From positions 1 to 64,000 of the forward strand of contig NZ_JOEK01000009.1 in assembly GCF_000719135.1 (NCBI RefSeq): a DNA stretch of 64,000 nt. Reading direction: 5' to 3'. The DNA comes from Streptomyces avicenniae. Lineage in GTDB: Bacteria > Actinomycetota > Actinomycetes > Streptomycetales > Streptomycetaceae. Below the pieces are notes generated by a model, which saw nothing but the letters and a program-made list of their open reading frames with translations, did no database searches and was not told the origin of the DNA. Shown in pieces: positions 8,544 to 17,927 of the stretch (within the stretch, counting starts at the first letter, position 1; each line of letters starts with the position of its first letter). A program made the translations under genes and the position numbers.

Positions 8544-9602
8544 ATGGGTGATCAGGCGGGTACGCGGGCGCTGCGGGCGCGTGCGCAGGCCATCGGCGGC
8601 GGGGTGCGGGAGGCGACGGCCGCCGGGGTCGTGCGGCGGGTCTTCGCCGTGCAGGCGCAGGACGCCACGGCGGCGGCCCTGGGTGTCCTGGCGCGCGGGC
8701 GCGACCTGGACGCTGAGGCGGTGCGGGCGGCGTACGAGGACGAACGCGCCGTCGTGCGGGGCTGGTTCATGCGCGGCACGCTGCACACCGTCCCGAGCGA
8801 GGACGCCGGTTGGCTGCTGCGTCTCCTCGGCCCCCGCGTCCTGGCCGGGACGGGGCACCGCTACCGCGACCTGGGGCTCGACGCGGATCTGCGGGAGCGC
8901 GCGGACCGGCTGCTGCGCGACGCCGTCGCGTCGGAAGGACCGCTCGGCCGCGCCGCGCTGACGGAGCGGCTGACCGCCCTGGGCGTCGCGCCCGAGGGCC
9001 AGGCGCCGTTCCACCTGATCCGGCACGCCGCGCTGAACGGCCTGCTGTGCCACGGCCCGTGGCGCGACGGGGAGGCCACGTTCGTGCTGTCGCAGGACTG
9101 GCTGCCGGGACCGCCCGACGCGTACGCGCCCGAGGGGGACGACGCGCTCGCCGAGCTGGCCCGCCGGTACCTGCGCGCCTACGCGCCCGCCGAAGCGGAC
9201 GACTTCGCCGCCTGGTCAGGGCTGCCCGTCACCTGGGCGCGGCGGGCGTGGAAGGCGCTGGACGCGGCCGGTGCCCTCGCCGCGCGGGAGGCACGTGAGC
9301 CGGACGCGGCGTCGGCGGCTCCCGACGTGCGGCTGCTGCCCGCGTACGACAACTACCTGCTCGGCTACCGCGGTCGGGACCTCGCCGTCCCCGCCGAGCA
9401 CGGGCGCCGCGTGTGGCCCGGCGGCGGGGTCATCCGTCCGACCGTGACGGTGGACGGCCTGGTGGTCGGCACGTGGCGGCGCGCGGGACGGCACGGGGTG
9501 GAGGTCGAGGCGTTCGGTCCGCTGTCGGCCGCCGTGCGGGAGGGCATCGACGCGGAGGCCGCGGCGGTGTCGCGGTTCCTGCGCCCGGCGGGCCGGGCGT
9601 GA
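8544..9602 (+). CDS. AlkZ-type winged-helix DNA glycosylase (HTH_42 family)
   Basis: 352 residues from ATG 8544 with GGGGAG upstream. The family (winged helix DNA-binding, formerly DUF1006) includes Streptomyces sahachiroi AlkZ, which unhooks azinomycin crosslinks, and E. coli YcaQ. The catalytic QxQ motif is present as Q37-A-Q39 in RVFAVQAQDATAAALG, the same numbering as in AlkZ. C-terminal LLPAYDNYLLGYRGRD and RPTVTVDGLVVGTWRR are also family hallmarks. Expected role: removal of bulky alkylated bases or interstrand crosslinks, or self-protection for a DNA-damaging metabolite. No obvious genotoxin genes are nearby. Confidence 0.85.
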   Translation: MGDQAGTRALRARAQAIGGGVREATAAGVVRRVFAVQAQDATAAALGVLARGRDLDAEAVRAAYEDERAVVRGWFMRGTLHTVPSEDAGWLLRLLGPRVLAGTGHRYRDLGLDADLRERADRLLRDAVASEGPLGRAALTERLTALGVAPEGQAPFHLIRHAALNGLLCHGPWRDGEATFVLSQDWLPGPPDAYAPEGDDALAELARRYLRAYAPAEADDFAAWSGLPVTWARRAWKALDAAGALAAREAREPDAASAAPDVRLLPAYDNYLLGYRGRDLAVPAEHGRRVWPGGGVIRPTVTVDGLVVGTWRRAGRHGVEVEAFGPLSAAVREGIDAEAAAVSRFLRPAGRA

Positions 9603-9610
9603 GGACGCCG

Positions 9611-9643
9611 GAAGGCGCCCGGGACCCTGTCCCGGACGCCTTC
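9611..9643. terminator. bidirectional transcription terminator hairpin
   Basis: GAAGGCG (9611-9617) pairs with CGCCTTC (9637-9643), and the stem continues inward as CCGGGA / TCCCGG with one mismatch and a 5-nt loop. It sits between two convergent genes (ends 9602 and 9666). No U-run, as is usual in Streptomyces. Confidence 0.75.
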
Positions 9644-9663
9644 CCGACCGACCACGCGGTCGG
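9644..9663. terminator. second small hairpin
   Basis: CCGACCG (9644-9650) and CGGTCGG (9657-9663) form a 7-bp stem immediately after the main hairpin. It may reinforce termination from either side. Confidence 0.45.
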
Positions 9664-9665
9664 TC

Positions 9666-10655
9666 CTACTCGTAGATCGCCCCCTGGATCTCGGGGTCGT
9701 CGATGTTGGTCTGGTCGTACCAGTGGAACGCGGTGTCGATGCTCTCCGGCAGTTCCTCGCCGTCGATGGCCGACAGGGCGGCGATGACGAGCTGACGGCC
9801 CATGTCCACCGGGTCCTGGGTGACGGCGCCGGTCATCTCGCCGCTGGTGATGGCGTCGATCTGGGCCTGGCCCGAGTCGAAGCCGACGACGACGAGGTCG
9901 TCCCGGCCGCTCTCCCGGACGCCGTTGATGACGCCGATCGCGGAGCCCTCGTTGGAGGCGTAGATGCCCGACAGCTCCGGGTTGCTGCGGATGATCGACT
10001 GGGCGATCTCGGCCGACGCGAGCTGGTCACCGCCGCCGTACTGCGGTTCGAGCACGGTGATGCCGGGGGCGTTGGCCTCCATCCACTCCAGGAAGCCGTC
10101 ACGGCGCTGCTGTCCTGAGAGGCTGGTCTGGTCGTGGACGACGAGCGCGACCGTGCCCTCCCCGCCGATCTCCTCCGCCATGTGGGAGGCGGCCTCGGCG
10201 GCGGCGGCGCTGTTGTCGGTGGCGACCGTCGTCACGGGCACGTCGCTCTCCACGCCGGAGTCGAACGCGACGACCGGGATGTCCTGCGACTGCGCCTGCT
10301 CCAGGAGCGGCGCGGCGGCCTGCGAGTCGAGAGCCGCGAAGCCGAGGGCGTCGGGGTTCCTGGCCAGTTCGTTGGTCAGGAGGTCCATCTGGCCCTCGAC
10401 GTCCGCCTCGGTGGCGGGGCCGACGAACGTGACCTGCGCGCCCCGGGCCTCGGCCTCCTCCTCGGCGCCCTGCTTCACCGCCTGCCAGAACTGGTGCTGG
10501 AACCCCTTGGAGACGATGGAGATCGTCGGCCCGTCGCCGGAGCCGCCGCCGTCGGCGCCGCCCGACCCGCCGCCTTCGCCGTCCTCGGCGCAGGCGGTCG
10601 TCAGTACCATCAGGGCCGCGCCGATCACGGCGACCGTGGTCCTTCTCAGCTTCAT
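9666..10655 (-). CDS. sugar ABC transporter substrate-binding lipoprotein (RbsB-like)
   Basis: 329 residues. The signal peptide ends in a lipobox (LMVLTTAC, Cys about residue 21), followed by a Gly/Asp/Ser linker and a periplasmic-binding-protein type I fold (peripla_BP_4): ISIVSKGFQHQFWQAVKQGA, AALDSQAAAPLLEQA, VVAFDSGVESDVP. It captures a monosaccharide outside the membrane for the permease and ATPase encoded upstream. It is last gene of the minus-strand fucose operon, 34 bp after the permease. L-fucose or a related 6-deoxysugar is inferred from the adjacent catabolic genes. Confidence 0.9.
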   Translation of the reverse strand: MKLRRTTVAVIGAALMVLTTACAEDGEGGGSGGADGGGSGDGPTISIVSKGFQHQFWQAVKQGAEEEAEARGAQVTFVGPATEADVEGQMDLLTNELARNPDALGFAALDSQAAAPLLEQAQSQDIPVVAFDSGVESDVPVTTVATDNSAAAAEAASHMAEEIGGEGTVALVVHDQTSLSGQQRRDGFLEWMEANAPGITVLEPQYGGGDQLASAEIAQSIIRSNPELSGIYASNEGSAIGVINGVRESGRDDLVVVGFDSGQAQIDAITSGEMTGAVTQDPVDMGRQLVIAALSAIDGEELPESIDTAFHWYDQTNIDDPEIQGAIYE

Positions 10656-10689
10656 CGCCAGATCTCCTTCGTTCTGGTCGGGGACGTTC

Positions 10690-11691
10690 TCATTGCAATT
10701 CCTTCCGGACCTGGTCCGTGTAGACGGCGACGAGGATCACGCAGCCGAGGATGACGTTCTGCCATTCCTGCGGTATGGACATGATCTGGAGGCCGTTGTT
10801 GAGGACGGAGATGATCAGGGCCCCGATCAGGGTGCCGATGATCGAACCCTTTCCGCCGGACAGCGACGTGCCGCCGATGACGACGGCCGCGATGGCCTGG
10901 AGTTCGTACCCCATGCCGGTGGCGGGCTGGGCCGAGCCGAGCCGGGCGGAGATCAGTACGCCGGCGAGGCCGGTGAACAGTCCGGCGAAGACGTAGATGG
11001 CGATCTTCCAGCGGCGGACGTTGATGCCGGACAGGCCGGTCGCCTCTTCGTTGCTGCCGATGGAGTAGGTGTAGCGGCCGAGGACGCTCTTGGTGAGCAG
11101 GACCCCGGCGATGATCGCGACGACCACCAGGATGAGCACGGCGTTCGGGATGTCCACGCCGGGGATGAGACGGCCGGTGGACAGGTCGGTGTAGCCGTCC
11201 ACCTCGTTGAAGTAGATCGGGGTGCTGTCGGACACCACGAGGGCGAGGCCCTCGGCGACGAGCATCATCGCCAGCGTCGCGATGAACGGCGGGATGCCCA
11301 GCACCGCGATGTTGAAGCCGTTGATCAGCCCCATGAGGCCGCCGAAGAGGATCGTCAGCGGTACGCCGACGGCCAGCGGCAGCCCCGCGTTGACCATGAA
11401 CACACCGGCCATGACGGCGCACAGCGCCATGCCGGTGCCGATGGACAGGTCGATCCCCGAGGTGATGACGACGAAGGTCGTGCCGATCGCCAGCGTCCCG
11501 ATGACCACGGTCGAGAACAGGATCGAGATGAAGTTGTCGTAGGTGAAGAAGAACTCGCTGGCGAAGGCGAAGTAGGTGTAGATGACGATCAGGCTGGCGA
11601 AGGCCAGGAGTTGCTGGAGCCGGCTCTTCAGCGCGGCGCCCTTCCCGTTCTCCTCCTGCCGCGTGAACGCCGGCGCTTTCGCGGTTGTCAT
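10690..11691 (-). CDS. sugar ABC transporter permease (RbsC-like)
   Basis: 333 residues from ATG 11691, which overlaps the stop of the ATPase gene (ATGA). It has about eight to ten hydrophobic helices and the family signatures GIDLSIGTGMALCAVMAGV and IGGTSLSGGKGSIIGTLIGAL typical of BPD_transp_2 permeases for ribose, xylose and rhamnose. A longer frame upstream is the shadow of the ATPase gene. It forms the membrane channel with the neighbouring ATPase and binding protein. Confidence 0.92.
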   Translation of the reverse strand: MTTAKAPAFTRQEENGKGAALKSRLQQLLAFASLIVIYTYFAFASEFFFTYDNFISILFSTVVIGTLAIGTTFVVITSGIDLSIGTGMALCAVMAGVFMVNAGLPLAVGVPLTILFGGLMGLINGFNIAVLGIPPFIATLAMMLVAEGLALVVSDSTPIYFNEVDGYTDLSTGRLIPGVDIPNAVLILVVVAIIAGVLLTKSVLGRYTYSIGSNEEATGLSGINVRRWKIAIYVFAGLFTGLAGVLISARLGSAQPATGMGYELQAIAAVVIGGTSLSGGKGSIIGTLIGALIISVLNNGLQIMSIPQEWQNVILGCVILVAVYTDQVRKELQ

Positions 11692-13277
11692 GGCTGCCCT
11701 GCCTTCTTCTCCGGAAGACCGGCCGCCTCCGTGGGGGCGCCGGCGATGAGCCCGAGTTCCACGGCGTCGGCCGGGACCTCGTCGGGCCGCAGCGTCGCGT
11801 AGTGCATGATGCTCTCCTGGGTCGCCTCGTCGGCTTCGAGCACGCGGGTGACCCGTCCCTCGCTCATCACCACGACGCGATGGGACAGGCGCAGGACCTC
11901 CGGCAGCTCGGACGAGATCATGATGATCGACTTGCCTTGCGCGGCCAGCTCCCGTAGGAGCTGGTAGATCTCTTCCTTGGCGCCCACGTCGATGCCGCGT
12001 GTCGGCTCGTCGAAGATGAGCACGTCGCAGTCCTTCACCAGCCACTTGGCGATGACGACCTTCTGCTGGTTGCCCCCTGACAGGTGCTTCGCCGTCTGGT
12101 GGGCGGAGGGGGTCTTGATGCGCAGCTTGCCGATGAGCTGTTCGGCGGTGGCCCGCAGCGCGCCGTCGCGGACGAAGCCGCCCTGCGTGAAGCGGTCGCG
12201 CAGCGCGCTCAGGGCGATGTTGGCCTTGACGTCCTGCTCCAGCAGGAGGCCGTAGCGCTTGCGGTCCTCGCTGAGGTAGCCGATGCCGAGGCGGGCGGCG
12301 TCGGCCGGGTTGGCGATGCGGACCTGCTTGCCGCGCAGGGTGACGGTGCCCTGCTGGACGGGGTCGGCGCCGACGAGGGCACGGGCGACCTCGGTGCGCC
12401 CCGCGCCCATCAGCCCGGCGAAGCCGAGGATCTCGCCCTGGCGCAGTTCGAAGGAGACGTCGGTCAGGAGCGCCTTGGTGGTGAGGCCGCGGACGTCGAG
12501 CAGGACCTCGCGGTCGGGGCGGACGTCCTCGGGGGTGGCGTCGGTGGCGATGGCGCGGCCGACCATCCGGCTGATGATCTCGGGCGTCCCGGCCGTGGCC
12601 ACGTCGAGGGTGTCGATGTACTCGCCGTCGCGGATGACGGTGACGCGGTGGGCGATGCGCTTGATCTCCGCCATGCGGTGGGAGATGTAGATGACGCCGG
12701 TGTCCGGGCGGACGAAGCGGCGTATCAGGTCGTGCAGGGTATCGACCTCGGCGTCGTTGAGCGCGGCGGTCGGCTCGTCCATGATGAGGACGCGCGGCTC
12801 GTACGACAGGGCCTTGGCTATCTCCACCATCTGCTGGTTGGCGACGGTGAGTCGGCCGACGACCGCGCGCGGGTCGAGGGGCAGGCCGAGCCGGTCCAGC
12901 AGTGCGGTGGCGTCGGCGTTGAGCTTCCGGTCGTCGAGCAGCAGCCCGGCGCGGCGGGGTTCGCGGCCGATGAAGATGTTCTGGGCGACCGTCAGGTCGG
13001 GCACCAGGTTGAACTCCTGGTGGATGATGCTGATGCCGAGTTGGGTCGCGTGTCCGGGTCCTGTGGGCGCGTAGGGCTCGCCGTCGAGGCGGAACGCGCC
13101 GGCGTCGGGGACGTAGATCCCGGACAGGAGCTTCATCAGCGTGGACTTGCCCGCGCCGTTCTCGCCCACCAGGGCGAGGACTTCGCCGGGGCGCAGGTCG
13201 AGCCGCATGTCGTGCAGGGCCCGGACGCCGGGGAAGCTCTTCCCGACGCCCTCGACCTCCAGGAGCGCTTTCGTCAT
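11688..13277 (-). CDS. sugar ABC transporter ATP-binding protein, tandem domains (RbsA/MglA-like)
   Basis: 529 residues from ATG 13277 with GAGAGG upstream; a GTG at 13295 overlapping the previous stop is the alternative. Two ABC domains: the first has Walker [10 protein letters not shown] and Walker [12 protein letters not shown]. The second has the degenerate [14 protein letters not shown] typical of this family and the signature [15 protein letters not shown]. It energises monosaccharide uptake. Third gene of the operon, translationally coupled to both neighbours. Confidence 0.93.
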   Translation of the reverse strand: MTKALLEVEGVGKSFPGVRALHDMRLDLRPGEVLALVGENGAGKSTLMKLLSGIYVPDAGAFRLDGEPYAPTGPGHATQLGISIIHQEFNLVPDLTVAQNIFIGREPRRAGLLLDDRKLNADATALLDRLGLPLDPRAVVGRLTVANQQMVEIAKALSYEPRVLIMDEPTAALNDAEVDTLHDLIRRFVRPDTGVIYISHRMAEIKRIAHRVTVIRDGEYIDTLDVATAGTPEIISRMVGRAIATDATPEDVRPDREVLLDVRGLTTKALLTDVSFELRQGEILGFAGLMGAGRTEVARALVGADPVQQGTVTLRGKQVRIANPADAARLGIGYLSEDRKRYGLLLEQDVKANIALSALRDRFTQGGFVRDGALRATAEQLIGKLRIKTPSAHQTAKHLSGGNQQKVVIAKWLVKDCDVLIFDEPTRGIDVGAKEEIYQLLRELAAQGKSIIMISSELPEVLRLSHRVVVMSEGRVTRVLEADEATQESIMHYATLRPDEVPADAVELGLIAGAPTEAAGLPEKKAGQP

Positions 13278-13291
13278 CGTCAGCCTCTCGT

Positions 13292-14167
13292 TCACCGGAC
13301 CGGCTCCCGCAGACCGTAGACCCGGGTGCCGGTGCCGGACAGCACCTGGGCCCGCTCGGAGGCGGACAGTTGGGCGATCAGGGCGGAGGTGACCTCCCAG
13401 GTGCGCGGGTAGCCGCCGTGCGGGAGCGTCATCGGCCAGTCGCCGCCGTACATCAGGCGTTCGGGGCCGAAGCAGTCGAACGCGGTCTCGGCGGCGGGGC
13501 GCGCGGTGTCGGCGGTGAAGGGGACGCCCGGGGTCTGGAGTCCCGAGAGCTTCGCGACGACGTTGGGGCGTTCGGCCGCCGCGCGCAGGGCGGTCTGCCA
13601 GGACCTGAACTCCTCGGCGTCGGCAGGGGGTTTGCCGAGGTGGTCGATCACGACGGTGAGCGCGGGGGCGGCGTCGGCGAGCGCGGCGACGCCGGTGAGG
13701 TGGCGTGGCCAGGCGTCGGGGACGTCGAGGGGCAGGCCGCGGCGGGCGAGGAGCCCCAGCGACCGCCGGACGGCGGGCAGTTCGAGGAAGTCGTCGCGCG
13801 GGTCGTCGTGGACGAGGTGGCGGATGCCGCACAGCGCCTGGTGCTCCTGCCAGCGGTCGAGCTGGCGTCCCGCGGTGGCGGTGTCGTCCAGGCGGACCCA
13901 GCCGACGACGCCGAGGATCCACGGGTGGCGTGCGGCCTGCGCCAGCATGAACGCGGTGTCCGCCTCCGAGTCCTCCGCCTGGACGAGGACGGCGCGTCCG
14001 ACCCCGGCCGCGGTGAGCTGGGCGTGGGCGGCCTCCGCGGTGAAGTCGGCGTGCAGCGGCCCGTCGGGGGGCAGCCACGCGTACGTGCTGACGGAGCGGT
14101 CCCACAGGTGGAGATGGGTGTCGAGGACGGGTTCCGCGCCCCCGTCCTGCGGGAGTTCACTCGCCAC
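13292..14167 (-). CDS. amidohydrolase-2 family lactonase, probable L-fucono-lactonase
   Basis: 291 residues. The DTHLHLWD motif near the N-terminus (metal-binding HxH), internal [24 protein letters not shown] and C-terminal [15 protein letters not shown] define the amidohydrolase_2 family containing L-fuconolactonase and 2-pyrone-4,6-dicarboxylate lactonase. In the non-phosphorylative fucose pathway the enzyme opens L-fucono-1,5-lactone to L-fuconate. It overlaps the dehydratase gene by 11 bp and precedes the transporter genes, so it is co-expressed with them. Substrate is inferred from context; a related deoxysugar lactone is possible. Confidence 0.85.
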   Translation of the reverse strand: MASELPQDGGAEPVLDTHLHLWDRSVSTYAWLPPDGPLHADFTAEAAHAQLTAAGVGRAVLVQAEDSEADTAFMLAQAARHPWILGVVGWVRLDDTATAGRQLDRWQEHQALCGIRHLVHDDPRDDFLELPAVRRSLGLLARRGLPLDVPDAWPRHLTGVAALADAAPALTVVIDHLGKPPADAEEFRSWQTALRAAAERPNVVAKLSGLQTPGVPFTADTARPAAETAFDCFGPERLMYGGDWPMTLPHGGYPRTWEVTSALIAQLSASERAQVLSGTGTRVYGLREPVR

Positions 14168-15437
14168 GGGAGTACTCCAGGATGGACTGCGGGAGCATCT
14201 CGGTCCCGGCGCCCGGTGCCTTGGGCGCGTAGTAGTGGCCGTCGCGGACGTCCACCGGGGTGACGAAGTGTTCGTGGAGGTGGTCCACGAACTCGATCAT
14301 GCGGCCCTCGGTGGTGCCGGAGACGGCGATGCCGTCGAACATCGCGAGGTGCTGCACGGCCTCGCACAGGCCCACGCCGCCCGCGTGCGGGCAGACGCGG
14401 ACGCCGAACTTGGCGGCCAGGAGGAGTATCGCGATGTTCTCGTTGACGCCCGCGACGCGGGTGGCGTCGAGCTGAAGGACCGACAGGGCCTCGGCCTGGA
14501 GGAGCTGTTTGAACAGGACGCGGTTCGCGCCGTGTTCACCGGTCGCGACCGGGATGGGCGCGATGGCGCGGGCGATGGCCGCGTGGCCGAGGATGTCGTC
14601 GGGGCTGGTCGGCTCCTCGACCCAGGCGATGTCGTAGGGCCGCAGCGCCTCGATCCAGCGGATGGCGTCGGGGACGTCCCAGCGCTGGTTGGCGTCGATG
14701 GCGAGCTGGATGTCGGGGCCGATGGCCTCGCGGGCGATGGCGAGGCGCCGCTTGTCGTCGGCGAGGTCGCCGCCGACCTTCAGCTTGATCTGGGAGAAGC
14801 CCTCGGCGACGGCCTCGCGGCACAGCCTGGCGAGCTTCTCGTCGTCGTAGCCGAGCCAGCCGGGCGTGGTGGTGTAGGCGGGGTAGCCCTCGTCCAGGAG
14901 GCGGGCCTCGCGTGCGGCGCGGCCCGGCTCGGCGGCGCGGAGGATGGCGAGGGCCTCGTCGGGCGTCAGCGCGTCCGTGAGGTAGCGGAAGTCCACCAGC
15001 GCGACGATCTCCTCGGGCGTCAGGGACGCGAGGAGCTGCCACAGGGGCTTGCCCGCGCGCTTGGCGCGCAGGTCCCACAGGGCGTTGACGACCCCGCCGA
15101 TGGCCATGTGCATGACCCCCTTCTCGGGGCCGAGCCAGCGCAGCTGCGAGTCGTGCACCAACTCGCGCCACACGCCGCCGAGATCGTCCAGCGTCTCCGC
15201 CACGTCGCGGCCGACGAGCCGGCTCTCCAGGAGTTGGAGTGCGGCGACCTGCACGTCGTTCCCGCGGCCGATGGTGAAGACGAAACCGTGTCCCTCCAGG
15301 CCGTCGTCCGCGTCGGTGACCAGCCGGACGTAGGCGGCCGAGTAGTCCGGGTCCGGGTTCATCGCGTCGGAACCGTCCAGCGTCTGCGAGGTGGGGAACC
15401 GGACGTCGTGGGCGTGCATGGCGAGAAAGCGGGGCAC
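14157..15437 (-). CDS. L-fuconate dehydratase (enolase superfamily)
   Basis: 426 residues from GTG 15437, which has AAGGGAG at 7-nt spacing; GTG 15443 lies too close to that site. Enolase-superfamily chemistry is visible in order: IKLKVGGD (catalytic Lys pair), [22 protein letters not shown] (metal ligands), [12 protein letters not shown] and [14 protein letters not shown]. The N-terminal [27 protein letters not shown] is characteristic of L-fuconate dehydratase. Reaction: L-fuconate to 2-keto-3-deoxy-L-fuconate plus water. First gene of a five-gene operon with the lactonase and the ABC importer. Promoter region carries a perfect palindrome at 15476-15492. Confidence 0.93.
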   Translation of the reverse strand: MPRFLAMHAHDVRFPTSQTLDGSDAMNPDPDYSAAYVRLVTDADDGLEGHGFVFTIGRGNDVQVAALQLLESRLVGRDVAETLDDLGGVWRELVHDSQLRWLGPEKGVMHMAIGGVVNALWDLRAKRAGKPLWQLLASLTPEEIVALVDFRYLTDALTPDEALAILRAAEPGRAAREARLLDEGYPAYTTTPGWLGYDDEKLARLCREAVAEGFSQIKLKVGGDLADDKRRLAIAREAIGPDIQLAIDANQRWDVPDAIRWIEALRPYDIAWVEEPTSPDDILGHAAIARAIAPIPVATGEHGANRVLFKQLLQAEALSVLQLDATRVAGVNENIAILLLAAKFGVRVCPHAGGVGLCEAVQHLAMFDGIAVSGTTEGRMIEFVDHLHEHFVTPVDVRDGHYYAPKAPGAGTEMLPQSILEYSRGE

Positions 15438-15475
15438 GGACACACTCCCTTGTATGATCTATATCACGTGGACGA

Positions 15476-15492
15476 TAGACATCCGATGTCTA
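15476..15492. promoter_or_regulatory. palindromic operator between the divergent fucose operons
   Basis: TAGACAT (15476-15482), CCG, ATGTCTA (15486-15492) is a perfect 7-bp inverted repeat in an A/T-rich pocket between the dehydratase and hydrolase genes. Its size and 3-bp spacer fit a FadR/GntR dimer site. A related sequence lies upstream of the GntR gene (18061-18077), and GATAGAC recurs at 15550-15556. Confidence 0.7.
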
Positions 15493-15582
15493 GCGCGTCA
15501 AGACTCGCGTCGTGCTGCTTTACTGCCCTAACATGCGCAGGTTCAGCCTGATAGACCCGATCAATGACGCGAGGAGTACACG

Positions 15583-16449
15583 GTGAAGCTCGCCCGTCTG
15601 GGCCCACCCGGCCAGGAGCGGCCCGTTGTCGTCAATGCCGGAGCCACGTACGACCTGACCGGACTCACGACCGACATCGACGGCGCCTTCCTCGCCTCGG
15701 GAGGACTCGCCGCCGTCCGCGCCGCGCTCGACGCGGGCAGCCTGCCGGAGCTGCCCGGCGCGGACGCGCTGCGCGTCGGAACCCCCGTCGCCCGGCCGAG
15801 CGCCGTCATCTGCATCGGCATGAACTACGCGGCGCACGCCGCGGAGTCGGGCGCGACGCCGCCCGAGGTGCCGCCCATGTTCCTGAAGACGCCCAACACC
15901 CTCGGCGGCCCGGACGACCCGGTCGCGATCCCCCCGGGCAGCGAGCGCACCGACTGGGAGGTGGAACTCGGCGTCGTCATCGGCACCCGCGCCCTCTACC
16001 TCGACGCGCCGTCCGACAGCCTGGCGCACGTCGCGGGCTTCGTCCTCGCCAACGACGTCTCCGAGCGCCGCTGGCAGCTGGACGAGTCCGCCGGGCAGTG
16101 GAGCAAGGGCAAGTGCGGCCCCGGCTTCACGCCGCTCGGCCCCTGGCTCGTGACCCCCGACGAGATCGACCACACCGCCCTGCGGCTGCGCAGCTGGGTG
16201 GGCGGCGAGCCCCGGCAGGACTCCACGACCGCCGACATGATCTTCGGCGTGGAGTACCTGATCTGGCACCTGAGCCAGTACCTCGCGCTGGAGCCGGGCG
16301 ACGTGGTCCTCACCGGCACGCCGGAGGGCGTCGCCCTGTCGGGCCGCTTCCCCTACCTCTCCCCGGGCGACGTCGTCGAGGTGGAGATCCCGGGCCTCGG
16401 CCGCCAGCGCCAGGAGTTCGTCGCGACGGAGAAGAAGGTGTCGGCATGA
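15583..16449 (+). CDS. FAH-family 2,4-diketo-3-deoxy-L-fuconate hydrolase (probable)
   Basis: 288 residues from GTG 15583 with GAGGAG six bases upstream. Fumarylacetoacetate-hydrolase fold: CIGMNYAAHAAESG, MFLKTPNTLGGPDD, DWEVELGVVIG (acidic metal ligands), GKCGPGFTPLGPW, and DVVLTGTPEGVAL. In the non-phosphorylative fucose pathway this family cleaves 2,4-diketo-3-deoxy-L-fuconate to pyruvate and L-lactate. It is divergent from the dehydratase and overlaps the SDR gene by ATGA. Specificity is inferred from the locus. Confidence 0.88.
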   Translation: MKLARLGPPGQERPVVVNAGATYDLTGLTTDIDGAFLASGGLAAVRAALDAGSLPELPGADALRVGTPVARPSAVICIGMNYAAHAAESGATPPEVPPMFLKTPNTLGGPDDPVAIPPGSERTDWEVELGVVIGTRALYLDAPSDSLAHVAGFVLANDVSERRWQLDESAGQWSKGKCGPGFTPLGPWLVTPDEIDHTALRLRSWVGGEPRQDSTTADMIFGVEYLIWHLSQYLALEPGDVVLTGTPEGVALSGRFPYLSPGDVVEVEIPGLGRQRQEFVATEKKVSA

Positions 16450-17201
16450 GTGAGTTCGACGGCCTCGTGGCCGCGGTGACGGGCGGCGCCTCCGGGATCG
16501 GCGCCGCCGTGGTGAGCGCCCTGCGGGAGCGCGGCGCGCGCGTCGCGGCCCTCGACCTGACGGCCGTCGCGGACGAGGAGGGGCTGCTCGGCGTCCGCGC
16601 GGACGTGTCGGACGACGCCTCCGTACGGGCCGGGGTGGACGCCGTCGCCGCGCACTTCGGCGGCCTCGACATCGTGGTCAACAACGCGGGCATCGGCGCC
16701 CAGGGCACCGTGGCGGACAACGACGACGCCGAGTGGCTGCGCGTCCTGGACGTGAACCTCCTCGGCATGGTCCGCACGAGCCGCGCCGCGCTCCCCCACC
16801 TGCGCCGCTCCCGCGCGGCGGCCATCGTCAACATCGGCTCCATCGCGGCCACCGCGGGGCTTCCCCAGCGGGCGCTGTACAGCGCCACCAAGGGCGCGGT
16901 CGCCGCGCTGACCAGGGCCATGGCCGCCGATCACCTGCGCGAGGGCATCCGCGTCTCCTGCGTCCACCCCGGCACCGCCGACACCCCGTGGATCGGGCGG
17001 CTGCTCGGCAACGCGGACGACCCGGCGGCGGAGCGCGCCGCCCTCCAGGCCAGGCAGCCGCACGGCAGGCTCGTCTCCCCCGAGGAGATCGCCCACGCCG
17101 TCACCTACCTGGCCAGCCCGCTCGCGACGTCCACGACGGGCGTCGGCATCGCCGTGGACGGCGGCATGCAGGACCTGCGGCTGCGCCCGCCCGGCAGCTG
17201 A
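16446..17201 (+). CDS. short-chain dehydrogenase of the fucose pathway
   Basis: 251 residues from ATG 16446, coupled to the previous stop. SDR hallmarks: TGGASGIGAA (NAD(P) binding), NNAG in IVVNNAGIG, the catalytic Ser in NIGSIAATAG and the YSATKGAVAAL active site. It could oxidise 2-keto-3-deoxy-L-fuconate to the 2,4-diketo acid, or L-fucose to the lactone. Only one dehydrogenase is encoded here though the pathway needs two, so one oxidation must be provided elsewhere or this enzyme is bifunctional. Confidence 0.9.
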   Translation: MSEFDGLVAAVTGGASGIGAAVVSALRERGARVAALDLTAVADEEGLLGVRADVSDDASVRAGVDAVAAHFGGLDIVVNNAGIGAQGTVADNDDAEWLRVLDVNLLGMVRTSRAALPHLRRSRAAAIVNIGSIAATAGLPQRALYSATKGAVAALTRAMAADHLREGIRVSCVHPGTADTPWIGRLLGNADDPAAERAALQARQPHGRLVSPEEIAHAVTYLASPLATSTTGVGIAVDGGMQDLRLRPPGS

Positions 17202-17243
17202 CCCGGGCGGGCCCGGGCTCTCCCGCCGCCGCGCGGGGGAGCC

Positions 17244-17927
17244 TCAGCTCGGGTCGATCAGGACCTCGCGGAGCCACTGCTCGACGCCCGCGATGTGGAC
17301 GGTGGCGAGCGCGGCGGCGAGGCCGGGCTGCCGCCTGCTGAGCGCCTGCACTATGGCGCGGTGCTCGCCGACCGTCCGCTCCACCACGCCCTCCTGCGTG
17401 AGGCCGCGCCAGGTCCGCGCGCGCTGCGTGCGGCCCGACAGGGTCTCGACCAGCGACGCCAGCACGGCGTTGCCCGAGCCGGCGGAGATACGGCGGTGGA
17501 ACTCCAGGTCGTTCTCGACCAGTTCGTCGATGGTGGGCGAGTCGCCGAGCGAGTCGAGCAGCTCGGTGAGCGCCTCGATGTCGGCCTCCGGCATCTTCAG
17601 CGCGGCCATCTCGGTCGTCGCCGGTTCGATGACGCGGCGGGCCTCCAGTATCTGGAGGACCGTGTCGTCGCGGTGGAAATCGACCACGAAGCTCATCGCG
17701 TCCATCAGCAGCGACGGCTCCAGGCTGGTCACGTACGTCCCGTCGCCGCGCCGGACGTCGAGCACGTGGATCAGCGCGAGCGCCCGTACGGCCTCGCGCA
17801 GCGAGTTGCGCGACAGGCCCAGCCGTTCGGCGAGGTCGGGCTCCCTGGGCAGCCGGTCCCCCGGGCTCAGCTCGCCGCTCACGATCATCTGCTTGATCGC
17901 CTCGATGGCGTCGTCGGTCACCGACAT
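17244..17927 (-). CDS. FadR/GntR-family regulator of the fucose genes
   Basis: 227 residues from ATG 17927 with GGGGAG upstream. N-terminal winged helix: GDRLPREPDLAERLGLSRNSLREAVRAL then VRRGDGTYV. A C-terminal FCD all-helical ligand domain follows, with ELVENDLEFHRRI and VGEHRAIVQAL. It is adjacent to and convergent with the hydrolase-SDR pair. Probably represses both fucose operons through the palindrome at 15476 and responds to a pathway intermediate; that role is inferred from position. Confidence 0.92.
   Translation of the reverse strand: MSVTDDAIEAIKQMIVSGELSPGDRLPREPDLAERLGLSRNSLREAVRALALIHVLDVRRGDGTYVTSLEPSLLMDAMSFVVDFHRDDTVLQILEARRVIEPATTEMAALKMPEADIEALTELLDSLGDSPTIDELVENDLEFHRRISAGSGNAVLASLVETLSGRTQRARTWRGLTQEGVVERTVGEHRAIVQALSRRQPGLAAALATVHIAGVEQWLREVLIDPS

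Noticed and set aside
9964..11802. Long plus-strand frame across the sugar ABC transporter genes
   Set aside because: Antisense to well-supported binding-protein and permease genes; composition is Asp/Gly/Arg-rich without any recognisable motif.
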